From: Erythrobacter sp. JK5
GTDB taxonomy: Bacteria > Pseudomonadota > Alphaproteobacteria > Sphingomonadales > Sphingomonadaceae
Length of the DNA: 64,000 nucleotides
Direction of reading: 5' to 3'
Assembly: GCF_018205975.1 (NCBI RefSeq)
Contig: NZ_CP073577.1
Location: forward strand, 3,224,001 to 3,288,000
Shown: one piece after another, positions 1-9,027 of the stretch
Layout: each line of letters opens with the position of its first letter
How positions within the stretch are numbered: the first letter of the stretch is position 1
Made by a program: the position numbers and the translations under genes
The notes under the pieces: model-generated
The model's database searches: none
What the model was told of the DNA's origin: nothing
What the model saw: the letters and a program-made list of their open reading frames with translations, nothing else

Positions 1-1
1 G

Positions 2-280
2 CTGGAACACGACGGGCCGGATCTGCCACCGTTGCGCCTCCCGGCCCCGCGCGGATGCGTGGTTTCGCGAGAAGGCGAGCGCCCGGCCTTCATGTTGGTC
101 GATCTCGACCGCGCCAACGCCTTCACCGCGATGCAGGCAGGGGCGAGTTACGGCGAGATAATCGCATTGCTGGCGGGCGATGACGCAGGCGAGGACGAGG
201 TGCAGAGGGCCGCGATGCGTGCGGGCGAAATGCTGGGGGAATGGCTTCAAGAGAAATTGATCATAGGCCTGAAAGCTTGA
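2..280 (+). CDS. HvfC/BufC-like protein, C-terminal fragment
   Basis: The reading frame is open from the window edge and stops at 278-280, so only the last ~92 residues are visible. The pattern is a Pro/Arg-rich stretch, then a short beta-like segment (AFMLVDLD), then helices with an 'AMQAGASYGEIIALLAG' stretch and a final 'LGEWLQEKLIIGL'. This resembles the C-terminus of HvfC/BufC (DUF2063) proteins, which pair with DUF692 (BufB/HvfB) metallophore-type enzymes. The partner gene would lie upstream, outside the window. The family call is by pattern only and is tentative. Confidence 0.45.
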   Translation: MEHDGPDLPPLRLPAPRGCVVSREGERPAFMLVDLDRANAFTAMQAGASYGEIIALLAGDDAGEDEVQRAAMRAGEMLGEWLQEKLIIGLKA

Positions 281-323
281 CTCCGCGCTTCGGTCCGGCA
301 GGTCTTTCTGCAAGGAGAGAGCC

Positions 324-1262
324 ATGCTGACCGATACATCGATCGAATTGCGCACCACCCGGGCGAGCATGCTGTTGCGCGCCGTCGTCTGGCTGATGAG
401 CAAGCGCAAGCCGGTCTTCCCGAAGCAGGCGAGCGAAGCGAAAACCTATCTCGAACTGCGCGACCCGCCGCGCGATGCCGCCATGCCGGAAAGCATGGAG
501 CAGCGATTCACCGTGGAGCACTGGACGGCAGCAGAGCAGCAGGTCGTGACGATCCATCCGAAATCCGGCCCGGGCGAATGGCACATGCTGTACTTCCACG
601 GCGGCGGCTTCGTATTGCCGATGTTCAAGGAACACTGGCCGCTCGCCGCAGCGCTGGTCGAGAAGTGCGGTATCAGCATCACCCTGCCGCTTTACAACGT
701 CGTTCCCGAAAGCAGCTACGCCGATCAGGACGCGGTGGCCGATGCGGCATTCGCCAGACTGGCGGCAGAACACGACCCGGCCAGAATCGTCCTCAACGGC
801 GACAGCGCGGGCGGGCACATGGCGTTGAGCCTGGCCTTGCGGCTCGCGCGCGCCGGAGGTCCGCAACCGGGCAAGCTCGCGCTGTTCGCGCCGTGGCTCG
901 ACGTGACGATGCAGGACGAAGCGATGCGGGCGGTCGAACCGCACGATACCATGCTCAGGATCGACGCTTTGCGGGAGCTGGGGCGGGTCTGGGCCGGCGA
1001 TCGCGACCCGGCTTCGCCGGAATGCAGCCCGCTCTACACCCCACCCGAACAGTTGGCGCAGCTGCCGCCGACGCGTATCTGGACCGGACGGCACGATCTC
1101 TTCATCATCGATTCCCGTACCTTCACCGCAAGGCTGCGTGAAGCCGGGGTAGACGCCCGGCTTTATGAATACGCAGGCGCTCCGCATGTCTTCATGGCGG
1201 TTACTCCCACGCGCGAGGCAAAGGATGTGTTCGCGTTGCTGGAAGAATTCCTCGCCAGCTAG
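324..1262 (+). CDS. alpha/beta hydrolase, HSL-type esterase
   Basis: The 312-residue product has the hormone-sensitive-lipase family signature: an oxyanion-hole HGGG (YFHGGGFVLP, ~residues 90-99) and the nucleophile elbow GDSAGG (~161-166). The acid is probably in 'PTRIWTGRHDLF' and the catalytic His in 'GAPHVFM' near the C-terminus. Such enzymes hydrolyse short-chain esters in the cytoplasm; the natural substrate is unknown. A GGAGAGAG ribosome-binding site lies just before the ATG. Its stop codon overlaps the stop codon of the convergent SDR gene. Confidence 0.9.
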   Translation: MLTDTSIELRTTRASMLLRAVVWLMSKRKPVFPKQASEAKTYLELRDPPRDAAMPESMEQRFTVEHWTAAEQQVVTIHPKSGPGEWHMLYFHGGGFVLPMFKEHWPLAAALVEKCGISITLPLYNVVPESSYADQDAVADAAFARLAAEHDPARIVLNGDSAGGHMALSLALRLARAGGPQPGKLALFAPWLDVTMQDEAMRAVEPHDTMLRIDALRELGRVWAGDRDPASPECSPLYTPPEQLAQLPPTRIWTGRHDLFIIDSRTFTARLREAGVDARLYEYAGAPHVFMAVTPTREAKDVFALLEEFLAS

Positions 1263-2209
1263 GCCGCGAAGCTCTCGCCCGCCATCGCCTCGCTGATTGC
1301 CCACAGCCGGTCGGCCCTGGCCTGGTCGAGCGCGTAGCTGCGCACCCCGCCTTTGGTCGATTGATCGTCGACCGGCGCGACATGGCAATCCTCGCAATAG
1401 ACGCCGCCCTTTCCTTCCAGTTGTTCCGCCGTCGCAGCCCACACCGATGTGGCCGCGCCCTGCGGTATCGACTTCCATTGAAAGCTTGGATCGCTGGTGG
1501 TGACGCGTTCGACAAGCGCAGCGGCCTGTTCTTCGGAAAGATGCCGACCAAGGTTGGTGTCGATCCCGCCCGGATGCACCGCGTAGGCGTGGATGCCCTT
1601 GCTGCCAAATCGCTGCTCAAGCCCGACACTGAACAATACGTTCGCGGTTTTCGACTGGCCATAGCTGAGCCACGGATCGTACGGTGCATTCTCGAAATTG
1701 GGATCGTCGAGGTTGGCGGGCGCAATGTGGTGCCCGCGGCTCGACAGGTTGACGATCCGCTTGTCTTCCCCGGCTTCGATCAGCGGCATCAGCTGCTTCG
1801 TCAGCAGGAAGTGACCGATGTGGTTGGTGCCGAACTGCAGCTCGAATCCGTCGGCGGTATGGGATAAGGGGCAGGCCATCACACCGGCATTGTTGATGAG
1901 CATATCGATCTTGTCGAAGCGCTTGTTCGCCTCCGTGCCGCAGGCGCGCACGCTATCGAGCGACGAGAGATCGCACACGATCGTCTCGACATGGGCGTCG
2001 GGGTGATCGGCTGTGATGTTGGCCGCCGCCTCGTCGAGCCTGGCCCGGTCGCGCCCTGCCAGCACCACGCGTGCGCCCTTCGCCGCCATCGCCCGCGCGG
2101 TTTCCAGCCCGAGCCCGGAGTTGCCGCCGGTCACGAATACCGTCTTTCCCGACAGATCCTTGCCCGCCAGCACCTCGTCGGTCGTCGACGCCCAGCCAAA
2201 CTCGCTCAT
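1259..2209 (-). CDS. SDR family NAD(P)-dependent oxidoreductase
   Basis: A 316-residue short-chain dehydrogenase/reductase. The cofactor site is TGGNSGLG (~residues 27-34), followed by the NNAG strand motif (LINNAGVM). The active-site Ser is in 'NLSSRGH' and the Tyr-x-x-x-Lys pair is in 'YGQSKTAN'. The length and the 'PGGIDTNLGRHL' loop resemble the retinol-dehydrogenase/WW-domain-oxidoreductase-like SDRs that bacteria annotate generically. The substrate cannot be predicted. It converges on the esterase gene, with overlapping stops, and is divergent from the asparaginase gene. Confidence 0.9.
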   Translation of the reverse strand: MSEFGWASTTDEVLAGKDLSGKTVFVTGGNSGLGLETARAMAAKGARVVLAGRDRARLDEAAANITADHPDAHVETIVCDLSSLDSVRACGTEANKRFDKIDMLINNAGVMACPLSHTADGFELQFGTNHIGHFLLTKQLMPLIEAGEDKRIVNLSSRGHHIAPANLDDPNFENAPYDPWLSYGQSKTANVLFSVGLEQRFGSKGIHAYAVHPGGIDTNLGRHLSEEQAAALVERVTTSDPSFQWKSIPQGAATSVWAATAEQLEGKGGVYCEDCHVAPVDDQSTKGGVRSYALDQARADRLWAISEAMAGESFAA

Positions 2210-2295
2210 TTCCGTTCTCCTCGCACCCTGTGTTGCGCTGGGCAGTAGCTTGGCGGGGCCGATTGATCTAGAATGCAGTGACAGGGGAGGAGACC

Positions 2296-3342
2296 ATGAG
2301 GCACCTATTTCTGCTGGCGCTAACCGCGCTGTTCACCGCCGCCGCGCCTGCGGCCGCACAGGATACCGAAGCGCGCTGGTCGATCGCGATCCACGGGGGA
2401 GCGGGCACGCTGGATCCCGACGCGATGACGCCTGCGCGCCGTGCAGCCTACGAAGCGGCGCTGCAGAACGCGCTCGATGCCGGAGCGCGGGTGCTGGCCG
2501 CAGGCGGCAGTGCGACGGACGCGGTCAAGGCGGCGATCGTTCCGCTGGAGGATGAGCCGCTGTTCAACGCCGGTCGCGGCGCGGTGTTCACCTGGGAAGG
2601 CGAGAACGAGCTCGACGCGTCGATCATGGACGGACGCGATCGCAGCGCGGGCGCAGTGACGGGTGTGAAGAGCATCAAGAACCCGATCCTGCTTGCCGAC
2701 ACGGTCCGGACCGATAGCCCCCATGTGTTTCTGACCGGCGCCGGTGCGGAGGAATTCGCCGCCGAACACGGGATCGAGACCGCGCCGCCCGAATGGTTCG
2801 CGACCGAGCCGCGCCGGGAATCGCTGGAGCGGATGAAGGCGCAGGAGCTGTCGTCGCTCGATGTCGATCACAAGTTCGGCACGGTTGGCGCGGTGGCGCT
2901 CGACATGCAGGGCAATCTCGCGGCGGGCACCTCTACCGGCGGGATGACGGGCAAGCGCTGGGGACGGGTCGGCGATTCGCCCGTAGTCGGCGCGGGCACC
3001 TATGCCGACAACCGTGCCTGCGCGGTCTCGGCAACCGGCTGGGGCGAATATTTCATCCGCGTCGGCGTCGCGCACGAAATTTGCAGCCGTCTGCGGTTCC
3101 TGCGTTCGACCAACTGGCTGACCCTGGGCAACAGGCGCGTACCGTCCGGCGAAACCCAGGCGATCTCGCAGCTGGCGGCGGACGCGGTGATGAACGAAGT
3201 GAAGGAACTGGGCGGCGATGGCGGAGTGATCCTTGTCACTCCCGAAGGCCACGCCCTCTACAGCTTCAACACCACGGGGATGTATCGCGCGCGCGCGACC
3301 AGCGAAGGCGTCAACGAAGTGGCGATCTTCGCCGACGAGTAG
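2296..3342 (+). CDS. isoaspartyl peptidase/L-asparaginase (Ntn-hydrolase), exported
   Basis: A plant-type (Ntn) asparaginase that removes beta-aspartyl residues or Asn amide. It is made as a proenzyme that cuts itself before the catalytic Thr in 'KFGTVGAVALD' (~residue 194). The typical 'IHGGAGTL' N-terminal motif and the 'TSTGGMTGKRWGRVGDSP' substrate loop are present. A Sec signal peptide (MRHLFLLAL...AAAQ) precedes the mature protein, so it should act in the periplasm. I chose ATG 2296 rather than the in-frame GTG at 2278, because a GGGGAGGAG ribosome-binding site lies between them and the signal peptide starts at 2296. It ends 3 bp before the convergent beta-lactamase stop. Confidence 0.92.
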   Translation: MRHLFLLALTALFTAAAPAAAQDTEARWSIAIHGGAGTLDPDAMTPARRAAYEAALQNALDAGARVLAAGGSATDAVKAAIVPLEDEPLFNAGRGAVFTWEGENELDASIMDGRDRSAGAVTGVKSIKNPILLADTVRTDSPHVFLTGAGAEEFAAEHGIETAPPEWFATEPRRESLERMKAQELSSLDVDHKFGTVGAVALDMQGNLAAGTSTGGMTGKRWGRVGDSPVVGAGTYADNRACAVSATGWGEYFIRVGVAHEICSRLRFLRSTNWLTLGNRRVPSGETQAISQLAADAVMNEVKELGGDGGVILVTPEGHALYSFNTTGMYRARATSEGVNEVAIFADE

Positions 3343-3345
3343 GAG

Positions 3346-4260
3346 CTAGAGCGGAGCTCCGCCATCGATCCGGGCAAGATCGGCGATCACCGCGCCGATT
3401 CTGGCCAGAACCGCTTCGGAAGCTGGATCGATCGTGTCGTGGGTCTCCCGCGCACGGAAATACGCGGCGAAGGTGATCGGCGCGCGCTCCGGCGGCTCGA
3501 CGAAGCCGATATCGACATAGAGACCGCCCATCCCTGGCCAGATCGAGGTGCCGGTCTTGTCACCCGCACGCCAGCCTTGCGGCAACCCGGTGCGGACTCG
3601 GCGCGCGCCCGTGGTGGTGTCGGCCATCCATTGCCTCAACATCGCGCGCTCGGCTTCGGGAAGGATATCGCCGAAGCACAGGTTCGCGACCGTCCGCGCC
3701 ATCGCTGCCGGGGTGGTGGTGTCGCGGATCTCGGTGGGCGGAACGTTGTTGAGCGACGGCTCGATGCGGTCGAGCCGGCTGCTGGCGTCCCCGATTTCAC
3801 GCCAGAAGCCGGTCAGCGCCGAAGGCCCGCCAAGCTCGCGCAACAGGATATTGGCCGCGGCGTTGTCCGAAAATTTCTGCGTCGCTTCGGCGAGTTCGCG
3901 CAAGGTCGCGCCCTCGCTCAACCGCCGAGTGGTGAAGGGCGATACCGACATGAGATCGTCTTCGCTCCAGCTCACCCGCCGGTCCGCGTCGATGGTGCCC
4001 GCGACATCGCGCGCCAGCACCAAAGCCGCCAGCGACAGCTTGAACGACGAGCAGTGCCCGAACCGCATCGTCTCGTTCAGCCCAAGCGAATTGCCGCTCC
4101 CGGTGTCGAAGATCTCCGCGCCGAGAGTGCCGCCCGATGCCGCCTCGATAATCCGCAGCCGGGCATCCAGCCGTCCGGCCGGGGATCGATCGAGCGGCAC
4201 GCAGGCGCCTGCCGCCATCGCCGCCGCTCCGGCCAAGACCATCCGCCGCTCGAACGTCAC
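3346..4260 (-). CDS. class A beta-lactamase
   Basis: A serine beta-lactamase of 304 residues. All class A landmarks are visible: SxxK as SSFK, the SDN loop in 'KFSDNAAAN', the omega-loop general base in 'RIEPSLNNV' (E-x-x-L-N), and KTG in 'GDKTGTSIW'. The N-terminus has a twin-arginine-like ERRMVLAG segment and an AAGAC sequence, so Tat export, perhaps with lipidation, is plausible. The GTG start overlaps the stop of the upstream acetyltransferase (GTGA), which implies translational coupling. It is the last gene of the long MoxR-containing run. An intrinsic chromosomal enzyme is likely; the spectrum cannot be judged. Confidence 0.9.
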   Translation of the reverse strand: MTFERRMVLAGAAAMAAGACVPLDRSPAGRLDARLRIIEAASGGTLGAEIFDTGSGNSLGLNETMRFGHCSSFKLSLAALVLARDVAGTIDADRRVSWSEDDLMSVSPFTTRRLSEGATLRELAEATQKFSDNAAANILLRELGGPSALTGFWREIGDASSRLDRIEPSLNNVPPTEIRDTTTPAAMARTVANLCFGDILPEAERAMLRQWMADTTTGARRVRTGLPQGWRAGDKTGTSIWPGMGGLYVDIGFVEPPERAPITFAAYFRARETHDTIDPASEAVLARIGAVIADLARIDGGAPL

Positions 4261-4721
4261 AGGTGCTTCTCCATGCACAGGCTGAATTCGTCGGAGACGT
4301 AATCGCCGAACGCCGGGCATTCGGCAAAGCCGTGCTTTTCATAGAGGCGCTGGGCGGGAGCGAATTCGGCCGGGCGACCGGTCTCGAGACCCAGCCAGGT
4401 GTAGCCGCGCCGCTGCGCCTCGCCGATCAGGTGCTGCAGTAGGGCTTCGCCTGCGCCTTTCCCGCGATATTTGGGCGCGGCGCGCATGGATTTGAGTTCG
4501 CCCCGGCCATCGCCGAGCTCCTTGAGTGCGCCAACGGCTGCGAGGCGGTCAATGTCCCACACCGCGAAGAACGAAACGTCGGGTTCGCGCAGCCGCTCGG
4601 GCGGCATCGCATGGACTTTGCAGGCCGGGGACCATTGGTGCATTTCCGCGAGATGCAGCCGCAACAGATCGAGCACCGCTGCTCCGGTCAGATCGTCGGG
4701 CGCAATCCGATACCCGGTCAT
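4257..4721 (-). CDS. GNAT family N-acetyltransferase
   Basis: A 154-residue acetyltransferase. The acetyl-CoA pyrophosphate-binding loop is in 'APKYRGKGAGEALLQHL', preceded by the 'GELKSMRA' strand and followed by 'RLYEKHGFAECP'. It resembles PanM/YafP-type small-molecule acetyltransferases that act on amines. Start and stop both overlap neighbours by four bases (ATGA with the RDD gene, GTGA with the beta-lactamase), so it belongs to the same transcript. The acceptor is unknown. Confidence 0.88.
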   Translation of the reverse strand: MTGYRIAPDDLTGAAVLDLLRLHLAEMHQWSPACKVHAMPPERLREPDVSFFAVWDIDRLAAVGALKELGDGRGELKSMRAAPKYRGKGAGEALLQHLIGEAQRRGYTWLGLETGRPAEFAPAQRLYEKHGFAECPAFGDYVSDEFSLCMEKHL

Positions 4722-5653
4722 GAATGCTTGTCCGCCTTGCGCTTGCCGAACCGCATGTCGCTTTCGAGCTTGTGGCGCAGCTGGGAATAGAACGCTTCGA
4801 GAAAGGCGCGTTCGTCCCCCGCGCCCGGATCCCAGCCGATCTTGCGGCAGATCGTCTCGTGCACGGCCGAAAGCGCATCGGACTGGTTTTCGCGCAACAC
4901 CCGCTCGAGCGTCTGGAGTTCGCGCTCGCCATAGACGGCGAGCTCGGCCTCGCCAAAATCGTAGCGCGCCCCGGTCAGCGTGCTGGTTCCCCGGGAAGCG
5001 CCCTGGGTCGACAATGCATCGGCCAGCTTGGTTCGCGGTGCTTCGACCACCCAGGTGCCGGCAATGATGTCGCCTGCGCGCAGGGCGTCCTTGTTGAGAA
5101 ACGGAATGGCGAGGATCACCAGCAGCCAGGCGAGGCCGGCATAGCCGAAATTGCCCATTTCGCCGCTCGGCGCGACCATCAGGAACACGAGCGGCATGAA
5201 CAGCTCGATATCGCGCAGCAGGTTGCGCGCGATCACCGCCTCGGGCGTGAGCCTTCCGCCGTCGCGCGCCGCCACCCGGATGCCGACCGCGCGCTTGCCG
5301 AGCGTCGCTCCGCGCGGGCCGAGCTCGAGCCCGAGGAAATATCCGTAGCGGGCAAGGAACAGGAACAGGATGAAGACGATCAAGATGAACTCGCCCGCGC
5401 CTTCGACATTCTGGTCCGCGTTGTCGACGATCTCCTCGAACAACCCGCCCGCGATCCATCCCAGCAGGAGCACGAACACCGTCAGGCCAACATAAAGCAG
5501 GATGAAATCGAGGATCAGCGCGCCGATCCGCGATCCGCGCGAGGCGACCGTAATCGGCACCGCGATCCCTTCGGGCGTGATCAGCACCCGCTCGCGCTTG
5601 TTCGCCGCATTGGCATTGGGCAGGGAGGGCGCTTCGGCCAGAGCGGGGTTCAT
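4718..5653 (-). CDS. RDD family membrane protein
   Basis: A 311-residue inner-membrane protein. The RDD domain covers roughly residues 30-180. It starts with 'ASRGSRIGALILDFILLYVG', has two or three hydrophobic segments, the 'GATLGKRAVGIRV' motif after the second, and ends with 'AGDIIAGTWVVE'. The C-terminal ~100 residues are soluble and helical. RDD proteins are often found with MoxR/DUF58/SpoIIM genes, as here. The role is unproven; membrane-protein quality control or transport is inferred. The start overlaps the spoIIM-like stop by four bases. Confidence 0.88.
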   Translation of the reverse strand: MNPALAEAPSLPNANAANKRERVLITPEGIAVPITVASRGSRIGALILDFILLYVGLTVFVLLLGWIAGGLFEEIVDNADQNVEGAGEFILIVFILFLFLARYGYFLGLELGPRGATLGKRAVGIRVAARDGGRLTPEAVIARNLLRDIELFMPLVFLMVAPSGEMGNFGYAGLAWLLVILAIPFLNKDALRAGDIIAGTWVVEAPRTKLADALSTQGASRGTSTLTGARYDFGEAELAVYGERELQTLERVLRENQSDALSAVHETICRKIGWDPGAGDERAFLEAFYSQLRHKLESDMRFGKRKADKHS

Positions 5654-6714
5654 GCCTCGTCTCCGATCCGTTTCGGGCGGTACAGCAGGAAATAGGCCAG
5701 CCAGAACACCAGCATCCCGCCGCCGATCATCAACCGGTTCTCGGTCCCGCCGACGAGCTGGCGCGGAAACGCCTCGAGCAGCGCCGCGACCACCATCATC
5801 AGCACCACTCCGACCATCACCATCGCCCCGCGCCGACCGCTTTCCGCCGCGGCAGCGAGCACCGACTTGTCGCCCGGAAAGGCCATCGACCGCCCGATAT
5901 GCATGCCCGCTGCGCCCGCCAGCAGGATCGCGAACAGCTCGGTCGTGCCGTGCACGCTGAGCCACGCGGCGAATTCCCATCCCAGCCCCTGTCCGGCGAA
6001 CAGCCAGAACATCGCGCCGAGCACAGCGAGGTTGTAGACCAGCAGCAGCAGCGAAGGGATGCCGAACGCGAAACCCAGCGCGAAGGCGAGGATCGCCACC
6101 CCGGCGTTGTTGCTGAACAGATAGGCGGCGAAGGACGACAGCCCGCCCGCGTTCTCTTCGACCGCCAGCGTTTCGAGCAATTGTTCGCGGCTTGCGCCGG
6201 GCACGCGGGTATCGGCGAACTGGGTCGGGACCAGCCGATAATACCAGTCGCGGTCCTGCTCCACCAGCAGCCAGCCCACGATCGTGCCCGCGACCATCAC
6301 GAACAGCGCGACGCACATGTCGAGCCAGATCTCTCGGATCGAGCGGCTCCAGCCGCCCAGCAGGAATTCGCGCAACCACCCGAACAGCCCCTTGCGCGGG
6401 CCGTAGACCTGGAACCAGGCACGCTGGACCAGGCTTTCGAGATAGCGCAGCGTCGCCGCGTCGAGCGAGGTTTCGCGCGCGACCGAGAGGCTGGAGGCCG
6501 CGGTGCGATACAGCGTGGGCAGCGCCAGCAGTTCGTCGTCGTCGACCCGGCGCAGCCCGCCCTTTTCCATCCGCTTGACGATATCCTCGAGCCGTCGCCA
6601 GTCGCCCTCGCGCTCCAGTCGGAAGCGGTCGGAGCGCAGCGCCGCGCTCTCGATATCGGGCGGTGCGGCGATCTCGCCGCGCCCGAACCAGGCAGACAGG
6701 GACGGCGCCTTCAT
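5650..6714 (-). CDS. SpoIIM-like membrane protein (stage II sporulation protein M family)
   Basis: 354 residues. A charged N-terminal helical part (~1-110) is followed by about five to seven membrane spans, including 'WLDMCVALFVMVAGTIVGWLLV' and 'GVAILAFALGFAFGIP'. This is the DUF95/SpoIIM fold seen also in non-spore-formers, where the gene sits next to moxR and DUF58 genes. The organism does not sporulate, so the name reflects family only. The ATG shares one base with the DUF58 stop codon (TAATG). Confidence 0.88.
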   Translation of the reverse strand: MKAPSLSAWFGRGEIAAPPDIESAALRSDRFRLEREGDWRRLEDIVKRMEKGGLRRVDDDELLALPTLYRTAASSLSVARETSLDAATLRYLESLVQRAWFQVYGPRKGLFGWLREFLLGGWSRSIREIWLDMCVALFVMVAGTIVGWLLVEQDRDWYYRLVPTQFADTRVPGASREQLLETLAVEENAGGLSSFAAYLFSNNAGVAILAFALGFAFGIPSLLLLVYNLAVLGAMFWLFAGQGLGWEFAAWLSVHGTTELFAILLAGAAGMHIGRSMAFPGDKSVLAAAAESGRRGAMVMVGVVLMMVVAALLEAFPRQLVGGTENRLMIGGGMLVFWLAYFLLYRPKRIGDEA

Positions 6715-8060
6715 TATCCTATCGCCTCGCTGTTCTTGATGATGAAGTAGCGGTCAATCAGGCGATAGCCGATCGACTCCCACGGGGCCTCGATCACGTC
6801 GACGCCCATGCGGCGCAGGCGCTGGAGGACGATGCTGCGCTGGTGCGCCAGTGTCTCGGCGGTGACGCTGCGTGCGAGCGTGGCGATATCGCCGGGTTCG
6901 TCCGCGATAAAGGTTTCGAGCTCGCTGTCGGCGATGGTGACGAACAGCACGAGGTGTTTGTGCACCAGCCGCCCGATGCTCTCGACCATCATTTCGGCGG
7001 CGGTCGGATCGGTGAAATCGGAAAACAACACGATCAAAGATCGGCGTTTCAGCTTGGCCGTCAGCGTCGCGAGGGCGAGTGTGAAATTGGGTTCGTTGGC
7101 GGTGTAGTCGAGCCCGGCGGCAGCGCTTTGCAGGCGGTGGAAGGCGCGGGCATCGCCGACGAAAGGGGTCATCACCTGCGGGCGCTGCGAAAAGCCGAAC
7201 AGAGCGACCTTGTCGCCGCCCTTGAGCGCGACATAGGCGCAGGTGAGCGCGGCAGAGACCGCGCGGTCGATGCGCGGCATCCCGTCGACCGGTTCGCACA
7301 TCGCCTGTCCGCAATCGAACGCGAAGACGATCTGGTTGTTGCGTTCGCTTTCGTTCTCGCGGGCGTAGAGGTGGTTGTGCCGCGCGCTGGCTTTCCAGTC
7401 GATCCGGCGGCGGTCCATGCCCGGCTCGTATTCGGACAGCGCCTCGAACTGCGTGCCTTCGCCGCGGATGCGCCGGGCGATCAGCCCGGTCTGGGCATCG
7501 CGCAGGAAGGTCTGCAATTCGCGGCTGCGCACTGGCGAGAGATCGGGCCAGATCCGCACCTCGTCGGCGAGGCTGCCGGAGACCTGGCGCGAGCCGAGGC
7601 CGAGCGGCCCGGTCCAGCGCAGCCACGCGCGCGTCACCCTCGTCGTGCCCCGCCGCGTAGGATGCGCGACATGCGCCCCGCGAACGTGTTCGTCGAATTC
7701 GACCGGTTTCAAAAGAAAGCGACCCACTCCGCGATCGCCCATGCGCGGGTCGAATTCGAGCGCGCCCTCGACCCTCGAGATCGCGCGGGATGGCAGCACG
7801 GCCTGCATCGCGAGCTCGGTCGGCTGGCCGACTTCGGTGTCGCTGGGCACGAAGATGCGCCAGTCCCTGCGAGCGCCGGCAAGCGCGCCGTCGAGCAGCA
7901 CCAGCGCGATCAGCGCCAGTGCGGCGATCGGCGCGACGATCCATGTTCCCGGCGCGATCGCCGCGATCAGCACCGCGACCGGCGCCGACGCGGCGGCGAG
8001 CCACGCGGTGCGTTCGGTCGGGACGATCGGCAGCGTCCAAGAGATCTCGCGCAGCTTCAT
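6714..8060 (-). CDS. DUF58 domain protein (MoxR-associated, VWA-like)
   Basis: 448 residues: an N-terminal membrane hairpin (about residues 20-60), then the DUF58 region with 'EPGMDRRRIDWKASARHNHLYARE' as the family core, and a C-terminal VWA-like alpha/beta part ('VFAFDCGQAM'...'IVLFSDFTD'). DUF58 proteins work with MoxR AAA ATPases, probably as substrate-binding or metal-binding partners. It lies 4 bp downstream of moxR and overlaps the spoIIM-like gene. Confidence 0.9.
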   Translation of the reverse strand: MKLREISWTLPIVPTERTAWLAAASAPVAVLIAAIAPGTWIVAPIAALALIALVLLDGALAGARRDWRIFVPSDTEVGQPTELAMQAVLPSRAISRVEGALEFDPRMGDRGVGRFLLKPVEFDEHVRGAHVAHPTRRGTTRVTRAWLRWTGPLGLGSRQVSGSLADEVRIWPDLSPVRSRELQTFLRDAQTGLIARRIRGEGTQFEALSEYEPGMDRRRIDWKASARHNHLYARENESERNNQIVFAFDCGQAMCEPVDGMPRIDRAVSAALTCAYVALKGGDKVALFGFSQRPQVMTPFVGDARAFHRLQSAAAGLDYTANEPNFTLALATLTAKLKRRSLIVLFSDFTDPTAAEMMVESIGRLVHKHLVLFVTIADSELETFIADEPGDIATLARSVTAETLAHQRSIVLQRLRRMGVDVIEAPWESIGYRLIDRYFIIKNSEAIG

Positions 8061-8064
8061 CCGG

Positions 8065-9027
8065 TCAACGCGGCGCCTCGGTGCTTTCGACCAGCTCCGC
8101 CACGAGCGCTTCGATATCGCGGCCCTCGATTTCCGCTGCCGGGCTCAGCGTCAGCCGGTGGCGCAGCACCGGCACCGCCAGGGCTTTGACATCGTCGGGG
8201 ATCGCATAGGCGCGGCCATCGAGTGCAGCGCGCGCGCGCGAGGCATTGGCGAGCATCACGGCGGCGCGCGGCGACGCCCCGACCGCGAGTTCGGCATGGT
8301 CGCGGGTCGCGCGCACCAGCCGGACCACGTATTGGGTGATCTCTTCGGCCACGGTCACCTGATCGAGCGCGGTGCTGGCGGCGGCGAGGCTCGCCGCATC
8401 GGCGACCGCCGAGACGCCCAGATCGGCAGGCTTTGTCGGCCCCTGCCGCTTGCCGTAATCGGTCACGATGCGGGTCTCCTCGGCCTCGTCGGGATAGGGG
8501 ACCAGCAGCTTGAACAGGAACCGGTCGAGCTGCGCTTCGGGAAGCGGATACACCCCCTGGTTCTCGATCGGGTTCTGGGTCGCGACCACCATGAACCGGG
8601 TTGGCAGTTCGTGGGATTCGCCATCCAGCGTCACGCGGCGTTCCTGCATCGCTTCGAGCAGCGCGGCCTGCGTCTTGGGCGGGGTGCGGTTGATCTCATC
8701 GGCCAGCAGCAACTCGCAGAAGATCGGCCCGCGCGTGAGGGTGAACGAGCTGGTCTGGAAGTTGAACAGGTTCGATCCGAGGATATCACCCGGCAGCAGA
8801 TCCGGCGTGAACTGGATCCGCCCGAAATCGAGGCCGAGCGCGGTCGCGAACGTGTTTGCGAGGAAGGTCTTGGCGGTGCCCGGCGGGCCTTCCAAAAGGA
8901 CGTGCCCTTCGCTCACCATCGCGACCAGCAATTGCTCGATCATCTCGTCCTGGCCGATGATCGCCTTGGCGACCTCGGCGCGGATCGCATCCGCGAGCGC
9001 GCGCAGTTCTTCGAGGCTCATGCTCAT
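8065..9027 (-). CDS. MoxR family AAA+ ATPase
   Basis: 320 residues with Walker A '[11 protein letters not shown]' (~residues 40-50), Walker B in '[14 protein letters not shown]', sensor 1 'VVATQNPIE', and the MoxR-specific C-terminal '[16 protein letters not shown]' sensor-2 region. MoxR proteins are chaperone-like ATPases that mature or remodel partner complexes, often together with DUF58/VWA proteins. It is the enzymatic centre of the eight-gene run at 3.3-11.0 kb and overlaps the DUF4350 gene by four bases. Confidence 0.95.
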   Translation of the reverse strand: MSMSLEELRALADAIRAEVAKAIIGQDEMIEQLLVAMVSEGHVLLEGPPGTAKTFLANTFATALGLDFGRIQFTPDLLPGDILGSNLFNFQTSSFTLTRGPIFCELLLADEINRTPPKTQAALLEAMQERRVTLDGESHELPTRFMVVATQNPIENQGVYPLPEAQLDRFLFKLLVPYPDEAEETRIVTDYGKRQGPTKPADLGVSAVADAASLAAASTALDQVTVAEEITQYVVRLVRATRDHAELAVGASPRAAVMLANASRARAALDGRAYAIPDDVKALAVPVLRHRLTLSPAAEIEGRDIEALVAELVESTEAPR